Source: Opitutaceae bacterium EW11
Lineage (GTDB): Bacteria > Verrucomicrobiota > Verrucomicrobiia > Opitutales > Opitutaceae
Length of the DNA: 64,000 nucleotides
Assembly: GCA_003054665.1 (NCBI GenBank)
Contig: QAYY01000001.1
Coordinates: 124,001-188,000, forward strand
Direction of reading: 5' to 3'
The translations under genes and the position numbers were made by a program. Shown in pieces: positions 16,577 through 25,221 of this stretch. The notes beneath the pieces are model-generated. The model worked only from the letters and a program-made list of their open reading frames with translations. It did not search any database and was not told the origin of the DNA. Numbering within the stretch: the stretch's first letter is position 1; every line of letters starts with the position of its first letter.

Positions 16577-16610
16577 CGGCGGGCGTTGCTCGCTGCGAGT
16601 TCTCCCGCCG
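16577..16610. terminator. Palindrome downstream of coaX (terminator or REP-like)
   Basis: CGGCGGG at 16577-16583 pairs with CCCGCCG at 16604-16610. The loop itself can form CTCG/CGAG. It lies 18 bases after the coaX stop and is of the same GGCGGG/CCCGCC type as the palindromes at 999-1059. Confidence 0.4.
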
Positions 16611-16795
16611 CTGGGCGGTCGCGAACCGACACGGACGAAAAGGCCGCGAGCCGTCCGAAGCGCGCTCCGTCAGCGCCGAGTTTTCATGGACGCCCGCTTT
16701 CCGGGCATTCGACCGGCGCGCAACCACTTCCATACGACGCGAAAGCTTCTTTTCATCTCGCGGAAATCGTGTGAGGTAGAACCGCACCCACGAGC

Positions 16796-17794
16796 ATGTC
16801 CGATCCGAATTCTGCTCCAGCGATCGAAGTCGAGAACCTGGTCAAAACCTACTCCGGCGTAGCCGCCGTCAACCAGGTCAGCTTCACCGTGAAACGGGGC
16901 GAAATCCTCGGTTTCCTCGGCCCCAACGGCGCCGGGAAAAGCACGACCATGCGGATTCTCACCGGATTTCTTCCGGCAACGTCCGGCGTCGTGCGCCTCT
17001 GCGGCGTGCCGGTCGCAAGCGAGTCCGACAAGGTGAAACGGCTGATCGGCTACATGCCGGAGAACAACCCGCTCCCCGAGGACATGCGGGTTTCCGAGTA
17101 CCTGTATTACCGCGGTCGGCTGAAGGAGGTCCCGCGCAAACGCCTTCGGGCGCGCATCGACGAGGTGCTCGAGCTCTGCGACCTCAAGCGCGTCCGCCAC
17201 CGGATCATCGGAAAACTCTCAAAAGGCTTCCGCCAGCGCGTCGGCATCGCCGAAGCCATCCTCGCAGAGCCGCCGGTCATCATCATGGACGAGCCGACGA
17301 TCGGCCTCGATCCGCACCAAATCCTGATCGTGCGGGACCTGATCAGCAGCCTCCGCGGACGTATGGCGGTGATCATCTCCAGCCACATCCTCCCGGAAAT
17401 CGAGATGACCTGCGACCGCGTGCTCATCATCAACCAGGGCCGCGTCGTCGCCACCGGCACGCCGGGCGAACTCCGCCGCGAAATCCTCGGCCACTCGATC
17501 TACAAACTCGAAATCGCGGGCGATCTCTCCGGACTCCCCGCCCTGCTCAACGTCGTGGAGCCTTCGCTCAAGATCACGGACCAGAGCGAGCCGGACCTCC
17601 AGGGCTTCTGCACGCTGCGACTCGCGACGGAGCGCGACGATCCGATCGGCGAATCGCTGCTGAGGGCGCTCACCGCCGATTCTCGTTATCGGATTCGCGG
17701 CCTCGGCCAGGAGCACCCGACGCTCGAAGACGTGTTCCTCGCCGCGACCAAACGCACCTGGGAAATCGTCGACGCACAGGGCGCGTCCAAATGA
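16796..17794 (+). CDS. ABC transporter ATP-binding protein, GldA/CcmA type
   Basis: A 332-residue ATPase. Walker A is GPNGAGKST (about residues 42-50). Also visible are Q-loop GYMPENNPLPEDM, signature LSKGFRQRVGIAEA (LSGGQ changed to LSKGF, common in this subgroup), Walker B VIIMDEPTIGLDP and H-loop ISSHILPEIE. The C-terminal 100 or so residues form an accessory domain ending RTWEIVDAQGASK. The subgroup is found with a GldF-like permease and a GldG-like auxiliary protein, and both follow here. In Bacteroidetes GldA/F/G belong to gliding motility. In other phyla the same set has an unknown export role. Confidence 0.9.
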   Translation: MSDPNSAPAIEVENLVKTYSGVAAVNQVSFTVKRGEILGFLGPNGAGKSTTMRILTGFLPATSGVVRLCGVPVASESDKVKRLIGYMPENNPLPEDMRVSEYLYYRGRLKEVPRKRLRARIDEVLELCDLKRVRHRIIGKLSKGFRQRVGIAEAILAEPPVIIMDEPTIGLDPHQILIVRDLISSLRGRMAVIISSHILPEIEMTCDRVLIINQGRVVATGTPGELRREILGHSIYKLEIAGDLSGLPALLNVVEPSLKITDQSEPDLQGFCTLRLATERDDPIGESLLRALTADSRYRIRGLGQEHPTLEDVFLAATKRTWEIVDAQGASK

Positions 17795-17933
17795 CGACAC
17801 CACCGATGAGCGCCGAACGCCGCCTTCGTCCTTTCCGCGAATCGAAATCGGGCCGCAACGCTTCCTCCGACCGGTGTGCGAACCGGCTGCCGTTGCCCAT
17901 CAGGGCCCGGGCTTGCGAGATTTCCGCCTAACC

Positions 17934-18695
17934 ATGCGCCACTTTTTCACCATTCTGAGCCACGAGCTTCGGATGCTCCTCGTCAGTCCGTTCACGTACG
18001 TGGCGACCGTCCTGTTCCTCGTCGTGATGGGCACGATCTTCACCTGGATGCTGGAGCAGTTCGCCGAAGCGCCCCAGCAGGCCTCGCCCGCCGCGATGTT
18101 CTTTCTCTTCTTCGAAGTGCCCGTGCTCTTCATGGTCCCGCTACTGACGATGCGGAGCATCTCCGAAGAGCGGCGTCTCGGAACATTGGAGACGCTGCTC
18201 ACCACGCCGGTGTCCACCGTCGAGGTGGTGCTGGGCAAGTTCGCCGCCGCGTACTGCCTCTACATGGCCCTCTGGGCCTCCACCGGAGGGTTCTTCTGGG
18301 TGCTGTGGAAATTCGCGCAGGATCCGCGGCTCTTCGACGTGGGACCACTCATCGGCGGTTATCTTTTCATCGCCGTTTCAGGCCTGTTTTTCATCGCGAT
18401 AGGCATCTTCACCAGCTCGCTCTCGCGCAATCAGGCGGTGGCGAGCATTCTCAGCTTCAGCCTGCTTTTCGGAATCATCCTGGGGCTGAACTTTCTGAGG
18501 AAGATGGAATTCCTCAACAACGAGGCGCTGTTCCCGGTGAAAGCCGCCGTGGATTACGTCCAGGTTTTCCGCCATCTCGAGGACTTCACCCGCGGCATCG
18601 TGGACACCCGCGAAATCCTCTTCTACCTCAGCGGCTGCGCCCTCGCGCTGATCTTCAGCATCCTGGGGGTGGAGGCAAAAATCGTTCACAGCTGA
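17934..18695 (+). CDS. ABC-2 type permease subunit, GldF-like
   Basis: A 253-residue membrane protein from the ATG at 17934 (MRHFFTILSHELRMLLVSP). Six hydrophobic segments are visible, including VATVLFLVVMGTIFTWMLEQ, AMFFLFFEVPVLFMVPLLTM, YCLYMALWASTGGFFWVLW, GGYLFIAVSGLFFIAIGIF, VASILSFSLLFGIILGLNFL and LFYLSGCALALIFSILG. The cytoplasmic motif SISEERRLGTLETLLTTPV after the second helix is characteristic of ABC2_membrane permeases that pair with GldA-type ATPases. It follows the ATPase by 139 bases and precedes the GldG-like gene by three bases. Confidence 0.9.
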   Translation: MRHFFTILSHELRMLLVSPFTYVATVLFLVVMGTIFTWMLEQFAEAPQQASPAAMFFLFFEVPVLFMVPLLTMRSISEERRLGTLETLLTTPVSTVEVVLGKFAAAYCLYMALWASTGGFFWVLWKFAQDPRLFDVGPLIGGYLFIAVSGLFFIAIGIFTSSLSRNQAVASILSFSLLFGIILGLNFLRKMEFLNNEALFPVKAAVDYVQVFRHLEDFTRGIVDTREILFYLSGCALALIFSILGVEAKIVHS

Positions 18696-18698
18696 CGT

Positions 18699-20186
18699 AT
18701 GCCTTTCTCTGAAAGCTTTCGCGCCGCCCGTTGGGTGCGCACGGTGAACCTGATTCTTCAGGCCGTGCTCGTCGTCACGCTCGTGGGCGGGCTGAACTTC
18801 CTCGCCCTGCATTACGGCGCGCGCTTCGACCTGACGAAGATGCACAAGCACTCCCTTTCCGCGGAGACGCGCTCGTACCTGAGCCAGCTCGCGAAACCGG
18901 TGCTGATCATCTCCACCTTCACCGAGAGCGCCGAAGACGAGAAGATGGAGCAGGCCGCGAGCGACCTGGCGCAGTTGCTCCGCGAATACGTCTACGCCAC
19001 GGAGGCGAACACGAATCCGGAGGGGAAAATCGCCTTCCAGCATCTCGACGTGTTCCGGCAGCCGCGCGACGCCCAGCAGCTCGAAGCCGACCAGAACCAG
19101 ATCCTAGTCCTCTGCGGCAACCGCCGGCGCGTGATCCGTTACCAGGACCTCTACCAGTTCAAGGACGGAGTGCCCACCGCCTTCCTCGGCGAGGAGGCGA
19201 TCACCTCCGCGATCCTCGACGTGGCCAGCAACACCCGAAAGAAGATCTATTTCCTCACCGGCCACGGCGAGCTGGAGCCGATGGATACGCGCCCTGACCG
19301 CGGCCTGTCGGCCCTGCGCGACGAGTTCTCCCGGCGGAATTTCGAGTTGGACATGCTCGATCTCCGAGAGCGCCGGAAGGTGCCCGACGACGCCGCGATG
19401 CTCCTCTCGGTCGGCCCCTCCACCGCATTCGAGCCTTTCGAGGAAGAGCTGCTCCGGCAGTATCTCAGCACGCGCGCCGGCCGGATGCTCCTCCTTCTCG
19501 GGCCCAGCTTCACCGACCACGGCCTCCGCGACCTGCTCTTCGACTGGGGCATCCTGGCCGACTCCGCCGTCATCTACAATGCCGGCAACACAGGCCAGAA
19601 CGAGACGGGGCGCCTGATCCTTCGCGTCTTCGCGCCGCACCCGGTCACCCAAGCGCTGATCGACCAGAAGCTGCCCGTCAGCTTCGGGCCAACCCGCCCG
19701 GTGCGCACCAATCCGAGTCGCGGCGCGGATGAAAGCCTCATCATCACCCAGCTCATCGCGAGCCCGCCCACGGCCTGGGGCGAGCGCGATCCGCGTCAGA
19801 ACCCGCCGCGCTTCGACAAGGGCACGGACCTCTCCGGGCTCCACGAAGGACAAGGCCCGATCGTCGCGATGGCGTCCGAGCGCGTCGGCGCGAAAGCCGA
19901 ACTCAACTTCAGCGTCCCTCGCGGCCGAATCGTCGTGTTTGGCTGCTCCGACTTTGTGACCAACAATCAGCTTCAGGCCGGCGGCAACCTGACGCTGGTG
20001 ATCTCGAGCTTGAACTGGCTGGTCGACCGCGACTCGCAGCTCAACATCGCGGCCCGGCCCATCGAGAAATTCCAAATCGCGCTCAGCCAGCAGGAACTCC
20101 TCCGGCTGCGCTACACGCTTCTCTTCGGTTTGCCCGGCATCGCCGCGGTGCTCGGCCTGATCGTTTACTGGACCCGCCGCCGCTGA
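18699..20186 (+). CDS. GldG-like ABC auxiliary protein (ABC_transp_aux)
   Basis: A 495-residue protein anchored by an N-terminal helix (LILQAVLVVTLVGGLNFLAL) and a C-terminal helix (LFGLPGIAAVLGLIVYW) with a large extracytoplasmic domain between them. RFDLTKMHKHSLSAETRSYL after the first helix and ITSAILDVASNTRKKIYFLTGHGE are hallmarks of the ABC_transp_aux/GldG family (PF09822). The family resembles IFT52/GldG sugar-binding-like folds and works with the ABC permease. The final segment RIVVFGCSDFVTNN is also typical. The gene is tightly coupled to the permease and DUF4340 genes. Its molecular role is not settled outside gliding bacteria. Confidence 0.88.
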   Translation: MPFSESFRAARWVRTVNLILQAVLVVTLVGGLNFLALHYGARFDLTKMHKHSLSAETRSYLSQLAKPVLIISTFTESAEDEKMEQAASDLAQLLREYVYATEANTNPEGKIAFQHLDVFRQPRDAQQLEADQNQILVLCGNRRRVIRYQDLYQFKDGVPTAFLGEEAITSAILDVASNTRKKIYFLTGHGELEPMDTRPDRGLSALRDEFSRRNFELDMLDLRERRKVPDDAAMLLSVGPSTAFEPFEEELLRQYLSTRAGRMLLLLGPSFTDHGLRDLLFDWGILADSAVIYNAGNTGQNETGRLILRVFAPHPVTQALIDQKLPVSFGPTRPVRTNPSRGADESLIITQLIASPPTAWGERDPRQNPPRFDKGTDLSGLHEGQGPIVAMASERVGAKAELNFSVPRGRIVVFGCSDFVTNNQLQAGGNLTLVISSLNWLVDRDSQLNIAARPIEKFQIALSQQELLRLRYTLLFGLPGIAAVLGLIVYWTRRR

Positions 20187-20208
20187 AGGACCGTCGCCCA
20201 CTCTCGCC

Positions 20209-22281
20209 ATGCGCACCAAAGTCACGCTGGTTCTCCTTTTCCTGAACGTCGCGCTGTTTTCGTTCCTCTACTGGCTTCGTTCCAGCATCCATCCGCTGCA
20301 GGAACAAGGCGGCATCCTTGGAACGGAGGTGGTGAACCTCCAAAAAATCGAGATAGCCGCCGCCGCCCGTCCGAACCCCATCCGGCTCGAGAAACGGGGC
20401 GAAACCTGGATGATCGTCCAGCCGCTGATGTGGCCCGCAAACGAGTTCGCCGTCACCCGCATCCTCAACGAGCTGCAGCAGCTCCGCTCCGAAGCGAGCT
20501 TCGCGGTGAAGGATCTTTCGAAGAACGGCCAATCCCTCGCCGACTACGGCCTGGATAAGCCGCCGGTCACTCTCACCCTCACCCCCGCGACCTCCGGAAA
20601 CACCCAGCCCGCCTCGACCGTCCTCCGCATCGGCGACACGGCCAAAGTCGGCAATCGTCTCTACGTGCTCTCGCCCGACGGCGAACGCGTCCACGTCGTC
20701 AACCGGTCCCTCGTCGAGAGCCTGCTCGTGAAGCTCGAGGACCTCCGCTCCGACACGATCTTCTCCGTCGCCGTCTACGAAGTGCGATCGTTGAACGTCG
20801 TCACCGGAGCCCCCGCGACGTCCAAGGTCCGCATCGCGCGCGGGGACGGCCGCTGGCTGTTCGAGACCCCGATCACCACGCGCGCCAACAAGAGCGAGAC
20901 CGACGTCACCATCAGCCAGCTCAACGCCCTGCGCATCCAGAGCTTCGTGGACAACCCCGGCGCGGAACCCGTCCGCCTCGGCCCCGACGAGATGACGCTC
21001 AAGATCACACTCGAGGGAAACAACCGCCACGAAACCTTGATCGTGGGCGGACGGGTCCGCGACCAGGCCGCCCCGAAACCCGCCCAGACCCAGCCCAGCG
21101 GCACCGCACTCACGCCGCCTGCCGGGCCTTCGGAGCTCTACTACGCGAAGATGGACGACAAGGATCCGGTCTTCGAAGTCGCCATGCCGGCCTCGCTGCT
21201 GGAGCGGCTCACCAACGCCCAGGAAAAACTCCGCGACCGGAAGATCCTCGATTTCGATCCGGGCGCCGTGACGGCAATCACTCTTTCCGCCGCGGGCCAG
21301 CCGGACTTGACGCTCCAGCGCCTGGAGCCGACCGCCGCCACTCCGCAGAGCTTCAACTGGCAGATCGTCCGGCGCGCCGCCGACCAGGGCCCGCAAACGG
21401 TCGCGGCAGATCGCGAGATCGTCGACCGGCTCCTGCAGCGACTGGCAGAGCTCTCCGCCGAGGTATTCGTATCCGACGCGCCGATCGACACGATGCTCGA
21501 GGACAAGGGTTTCAACCGTCCGGCTCTGCGCGTGAAGATCTCGCTCGCCCCGGCGGGCGCCACGCCGTCCGCCACCGGCGGTTCGCTCACGCTCCTGCTC
21601 GGCATCGGCGTCGACCGCCACACGTACGCCAAGCTCGATTCCCCGAACTACATCTACCAGGTATCCGATCAGGTGCTACAGCAGATGCCCGTGGAGTCCC
21701 TCGCCTACCGCGATCGCACGATTCGCGAACTCCCGCCGGGAGCCAGGATCACCGCGTTGAAGCTGGTGGATCTGGTGGAGCAGAAGACGCTCCTCGACAC
21801 CGCGCTGCCCCTGCCGCCGCCGGACGGCTCCGCACCCGCGCAGAACGGGACCCCCGCAGCCGCGACTCCGGCGGAAGCCGCCCCTGCGGGCGCCGAGGCG
21901 GCAGCCGCCGCGGTTTCGCCCGCGGTGCGCGCCGCAATCGAAACGCTGGTCGCCCAGATTCGCACGCTCCGCGCCAAGAAGTTCGTCCGCGACGAGTTCA
22001 CCAAGACCGTGGTGGTCGCCGGCGAAGATCGGCCGTGGCGTTACCAACTCACGGCGTCGCTCTCGCTCGTCGGCGGCAACGGCTCCCAGACCGCGGCGTC
22101 GACGCTCTTCTTCTCCGAACGCGCCGGCGGCAACACCGAGTACGCAGGTTCGCCGGAATTCGACGTCGTTTTCGAGACCGAACAGCCGCTGCTCGACGCC
22201 CTTTTCACGCTGGTTTACGGGCCGAGAGATCCGGGACCGCCGCCGCCCGAACAGGAACCCGCGCCGGCGCCCGCCAAGTAG
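20209..22281 (+). CDS. DUF4340 domain-containing protein
   Basis: A 690-residue protein with one N-terminal membrane helix (VTLVLLFLNVALFSFLYWL). Long extracytoplasmic repeats follow, in which the DUF4340 pattern recurs: IRLEKRGETWMIVQPL, then a DYGLDKPPVTLTL-type segment and TVLRIGDTAKVGNRLYVLS. A second and third related unit begin near FEVAMPASLLERL and LTLLLGIGVDRHTYA. Ala/Pro-rich linkers are present at about residues 540-575 and at the C-terminus. DUF4340 proteins are commonly encoded right after GldG-like genes, as here (22-base gap). They are thought to be part of the same envelope machine, but no function is established. Confidence 0.85.
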   Translation: MRTKVTLVLLFLNVALFSFLYWLRSSIHPLQEQGGILGTEVVNLQKIEIAAAARPNPIRLEKRGETWMIVQPLMWPANEFAVTRILNELQQLRSEASFAVKDLSKNGQSLADYGLDKPPVTLTLTPATSGNTQPASTVLRIGDTAKVGNRLYVLSPDGERVHVVNRSLVESLLVKLEDLRSDTIFSVAVYEVRSLNVVTGAPATSKVRIARGDGRWLFETPITTRANKSETDVTISQLNALRIQSFVDNPGAEPVRLGPDEMTLKITLEGNNRHETLIVGGRVRDQAAPKPAQTQPSGTALTPPAGPSELYYAKMDDKDPVFEVAMPASLLERLTNAQEKLRDRKILDFDPGAVTAITLSAAGQPDLTLQRLEPTAATPQSFNWQIVRRAADQGPQTVAADREIVDRLLQRLAELSAEVFVSDAPIDTMLEDKGFNRPALRVKISLAPAGATPSATGGSLTLLLGIGVDRHTYAKLDSPNYIYQVSDQVLQQMPVESLAYRDRTIRELPPGARITALKLVDLVEQKTLLDTALPLPPPDGSAPAQNGTPAAATPAEAAPAGAEAAAAAVSPAVRAAIETLVAQIRTLRAKKFVRDEFTKTVVVAGEDRPWRYQLTASLSLVGGNGSQTAASTLFFSERAGGNTEYAGSPEFDVVFETEQPLLDALFTLVYGPRDPGPPPPEQEPAPAPAK

Positions 22282-22311
22282 CGGAGCGCCGCAGGCTGCA
22301 CCGAACGGGAC

Positions 22312-25131
22312 ATGAAGCTGAAGCGAACAGGCCTGTTCATGGGCAGATGGTGCGTCCATGCCCTCGGCAGCTTCATCCTCTGGTCGGTGTGGCTGACGCT
22401 CGCGGCGATCCTCGTCCTCCAGTCGATCATCGCGTTTTCGCACGAGCTGCACGTTCCCAACCGGATCGTGCGCTCGTTCGAAAACGGCATGGCCCACGCC
22501 GGCCTGCGAGTCCGCTTCGACACCGCCAGCTTCGATTCCTCCGGACACGTCCTGATCGAAAACCTGAGCCTCTTCAGCGAGTCCTTCGACGAGCCCCTGG
22601 TCACGGCAAGATCGATCTACCTGCAGGTCGACCCCTGGGCCCTCCTCTCCGGCTCGTTCGAAGCCAAGTGGATCAGCGGGCGCGGAGTGACGCTCTACGT
22701 GCCGGCGATGGTTTCTCCCTCCGGACGCAGCGATCCGGTCCTCCAGGATCTGACGCTGCTCGTCGAGCGCGACGACACCGATGTCCAGGTCCGTCAACTC
22801 ACCGGGCACGCCGGGCCGCTCGCGGTGAACATCCGCGGCGCGGTTCGTCTCCCCCGCGGCGAGAGTGGGGCCAAACGCACGCAGCGCGAGATCGTTGCCG
22901 CCGGGCTCGCCGAGTACCTTCGCGTTTCGAAGGAGCTCCTGCTCGCCCAGGCGCGCCTTTCGGGATTCGAGAATCCTTCGCTCCAGATCGCGCTCAAGCC
23001 CGACGAAAAGCGTGTCGCCCGGGTCGACGCGAAGTTCAGCGCGCGCTCCGCCAATCTGAGCAAGGAGACCCTCGCCCTCCCGCGCTTCGATCAAAACCTC
23101 CGGGTCGACGGTTTGGTTTTCGAGACGACGTTCCCGCTAGTCCCGCCACCGACCATGGCGTTTCAGGTCCGAGGACGCGCCGACGCGGTTCATACGGCCG
23201 ATGGCGCCCGCATCGACAGGCTGCGGACGGTGCTGAACGGCAGATTCCAGACCTCGCCCGCGGCGTTCGTCCCTCGCGAGATCCTGGCCGCCGCGGCGAG
23301 CGTCTCGGCTCGAGGCTACGAGTTGGAGGCCGTCTCGCTCCGCCTTCGCCCCCAGCCTCTGCCCAAGGTCGCGGCCGACGCTTCGTTTTCTTTCCTGGGC
23401 GAACCCTGGAGCGTGCAGGCCGACGTCGACGTCCAGCAGCATGCCGGTTTCGCCGCCGTCGAGGGCACGGTATCCCCCCGGATCATCGCCGAGGTGGGAA
23501 AAAAAGTCGGGCGGGACCTGACCGCCCTGCTCGCCCCGGAAAAGCCCATCCGGCTTTCCGCCCGCACCCGCCTCGATCCCGGCTGGAAACCGTCGAACGT
23601 CCGCGGCCGGGTCGAGGTCGGAAAGGTCGTGGCTCATGCCGTTTCGCTCAACCAGGCCAGCGCGAACCTCCACTTCGCCGGCACGGAACTCGACGTGACC
23701 AACATCGTCCTGGAGCAGGGTCAGAACCTGGCGCTGGGTAACTACAGGATGAATACCAAGACGCTGGACTACCGCTTCCTGCTCACCGGGCGACTCCGGC
23801 CCGTGGGAATCGCGGGGTGGTTTCACGACTGGTGGACTCGCTTCTGGGGCAACTTCGATTTTTCCGCCGCCGCTCCGATCGCCGACGTGGACGTGCAGGG
23901 CCGCTGGGGAGAACCGCATCTCTCGACCGTCTTCGTCCATGTCGACTGCGATGCCCCCGTCATCCGCAGCGTGCCGCTGGACCAAGTCCGCATCACGCTT
24001 TTCATCCGCCCCGATTTTTACGACGCGCTGGACCTCCACGCCACCCGGGGTAACGGCTCCGCACGGGGGAGTTTCACGCGTTCGGTGGACCTCAACCAGA
24101 AGGGCTTTCGCTGGATGGAGTTTCAGGTCGCGAGCACGCTCGACCTTCAGGAAAGCGCGCGGCTCTTCGGCAAGGAGGGCACGGATCTGGTGGAGCCTTT
24201 CCGGTTCGAGAAGGCTCCCCAGCTCAAGCTCTCCGGGCGTCTCGAAGGCGAAGCTTCGGGGCGCGGGACCCACGAAGACGTCTTGATCGAGGCCGTCTCC
24301 TCCGGAGGTTTCTGGTTCTTCGACTTCCCTCTCAGCAATCTCGCCTGCCGAGCCGAGGTTCACGACGACGAGATCCGCGTCCCCGAAGTGAAGGTCAACT
24401 TCGCCACCGGCTCCGCCACGGGCCACGCGCTGGTCAACGGCCGCGGCAACGACCGCAGACTCTCCTTCGACGCCTCGGTCACCGATGCCGGTCTCGGCGA
24501 GAGCATCCGGATCCTCGAGGATTTTTCCGCACGTCGTCGCGGCGAAAAACCTCCGCCGGTCAGCCGGTTCCAGCAACGCGTCGCGAGCGGGAAACTGAGC
24601 CTCAAGGCCTCCGCCACCGGCCTGTACCACGAATCCCGCAGCTACGTGGGTCAAGGCTCCGCGGAGCTGAGGGGCGCCGAGCTGGCGCAGATCAACATGC
24701 TCGGCGCGCTGTCGGCGGCGCTCCGGGGCAACTCCCTGCTCGGGTTCACGTCCTGGCGGTTGGACACCGCGCAGGCCCGCTTTTCCATTGAGCGCGACCG
24801 GCTCGTTTTCCCCGAACTCACGATCACCGGACCCACCGCGAAGCTCGATGCGAAAGGCGCCTACGGCCTCGAGAGCAAGAAAATGGATTTCAACGCCAAG
24901 TTCTACCCGTTCGAGAAGGGCAAGACGCTCCTCGCCAACGCCGTCGACCTCGTGCTGACGCCGGTCTCCGCAGTGCTCGAGCTGAAGCTGACCGGAAGCC
25001 TGGACAACCCGAGGTGGTTCTTCACGTACGGTCCGACCAGCCTGCTTCGCAAACTGGCCGGCGCCGACAGCGGCCCCAAGGGCATCGCCGAAGAACCCGT
25101 ACCCGCGCCGTCACCGCTCCTCCGACCTTAA
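22312..25131 (+). CDS. AsmA-like/DUF3971-type envelope protein
   Basis: A 939-residue protein with an N-terminal membrane helix (about residues 15-45, LGSFILWSVWLTLAAILVLQ) and a very long, beta-rich extracytoplasmic part. The C-terminal third carries an AsmA_2-like region: SLKASATGLYHESRSYVGQG, INMLGALSAALRG, ERDRLVFPELTITGPTAKLDAKGAYGLESKKMDF and a final GSLDNPRWFFTYGP. AsmA/TamB-family proteins form bridge-like grooves that carry lipids between inner and outer membrane. That role is inferred from family resemblance. It follows the DUF4340 gene by 30 bases and probably closes the GldA/F/G-like operon. The C-terminus is Pro-rich. Confidence 0.75.
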   Translation: MKLKRTGLFMGRWCVHALGSFILWSVWLTLAAILVLQSIIAFSHELHVPNRIVRSFENGMAHAGLRVRFDTASFDSSGHVLIENLSLFSESFDEPLVTARSIYLQVDPWALLSGSFEAKWISGRGVTLYVPAMVSPSGRSDPVLQDLTLLVERDDTDVQVRQLTGHAGPLAVNIRGAVRLPRGESGAKRTQREIVAAGLAEYLRVSKELLLAQARLSGFENPSLQIALKPDEKRVARVDAKFSARSANLSKETLALPRFDQNLRVDGLVFETTFPLVPPPTMAFQVRGRADAVHTADGARIDRLRTVLNGRFQTSPAAFVPREILAAAASVSARGYELEAVSLRLRPQPLPKVAADASFSFLGEPWSVQADVDVQQHAGFAAVEGTVSPRIIAEVGKKVGRDLTALLAPEKPIRLSARTRLDPGWKPSNVRGRVEVGKVVAHAVSLNQASANLHFAGTELDVTNIVLEQGQNLALGNYRMNTKTLDYRFLLTGRLRPVGIAGWFHDWWTRFWGNFDFSAAAPIADVDVQGRWGEPHLSTVFVHVDCDAPVIRSVPLDQVRITLFIRPDFYDALDLHATRGNGSARGSFTRSVDLNQKGFRWMEFQVASTLDLQESARLFGKEGTDLVEPFRFEKAPQLKLSGRLEGEASGRGTHEDVLIEAVSSGGFWFFDFPLSNLACRAEVHDDEIRVPEVKVNFATGSATGHALVNGRGNDRRLSFDASVTDAGLGESIRILEDFSARRRGEKPPPVSRFQQRVASGKLSLKASATGLYHESRSYVGQGSAELRGAELAQINMLGALSAALRGNSLLGFTSWRLDTAQARFSIERDRLVFPELTITGPTAKLDAKGAYGLESKKMDFNAKFYPFEKGKTLLANAVDLVLTPVSAVLELKLTGSLDNPRWFFTYGPTSLLRKLAGADSGPKGIAEEPVPAPSPLLRP

Positions 25132-25221
25132 GTCCTGGCGCACGCCGTGCCCGGCCGCGAAACGCGTTGCCGTCGGTCGCGTCCGGAGGTTGGATTTCCG
25201 ACGTTTTCCAGCTGCGCCAGC

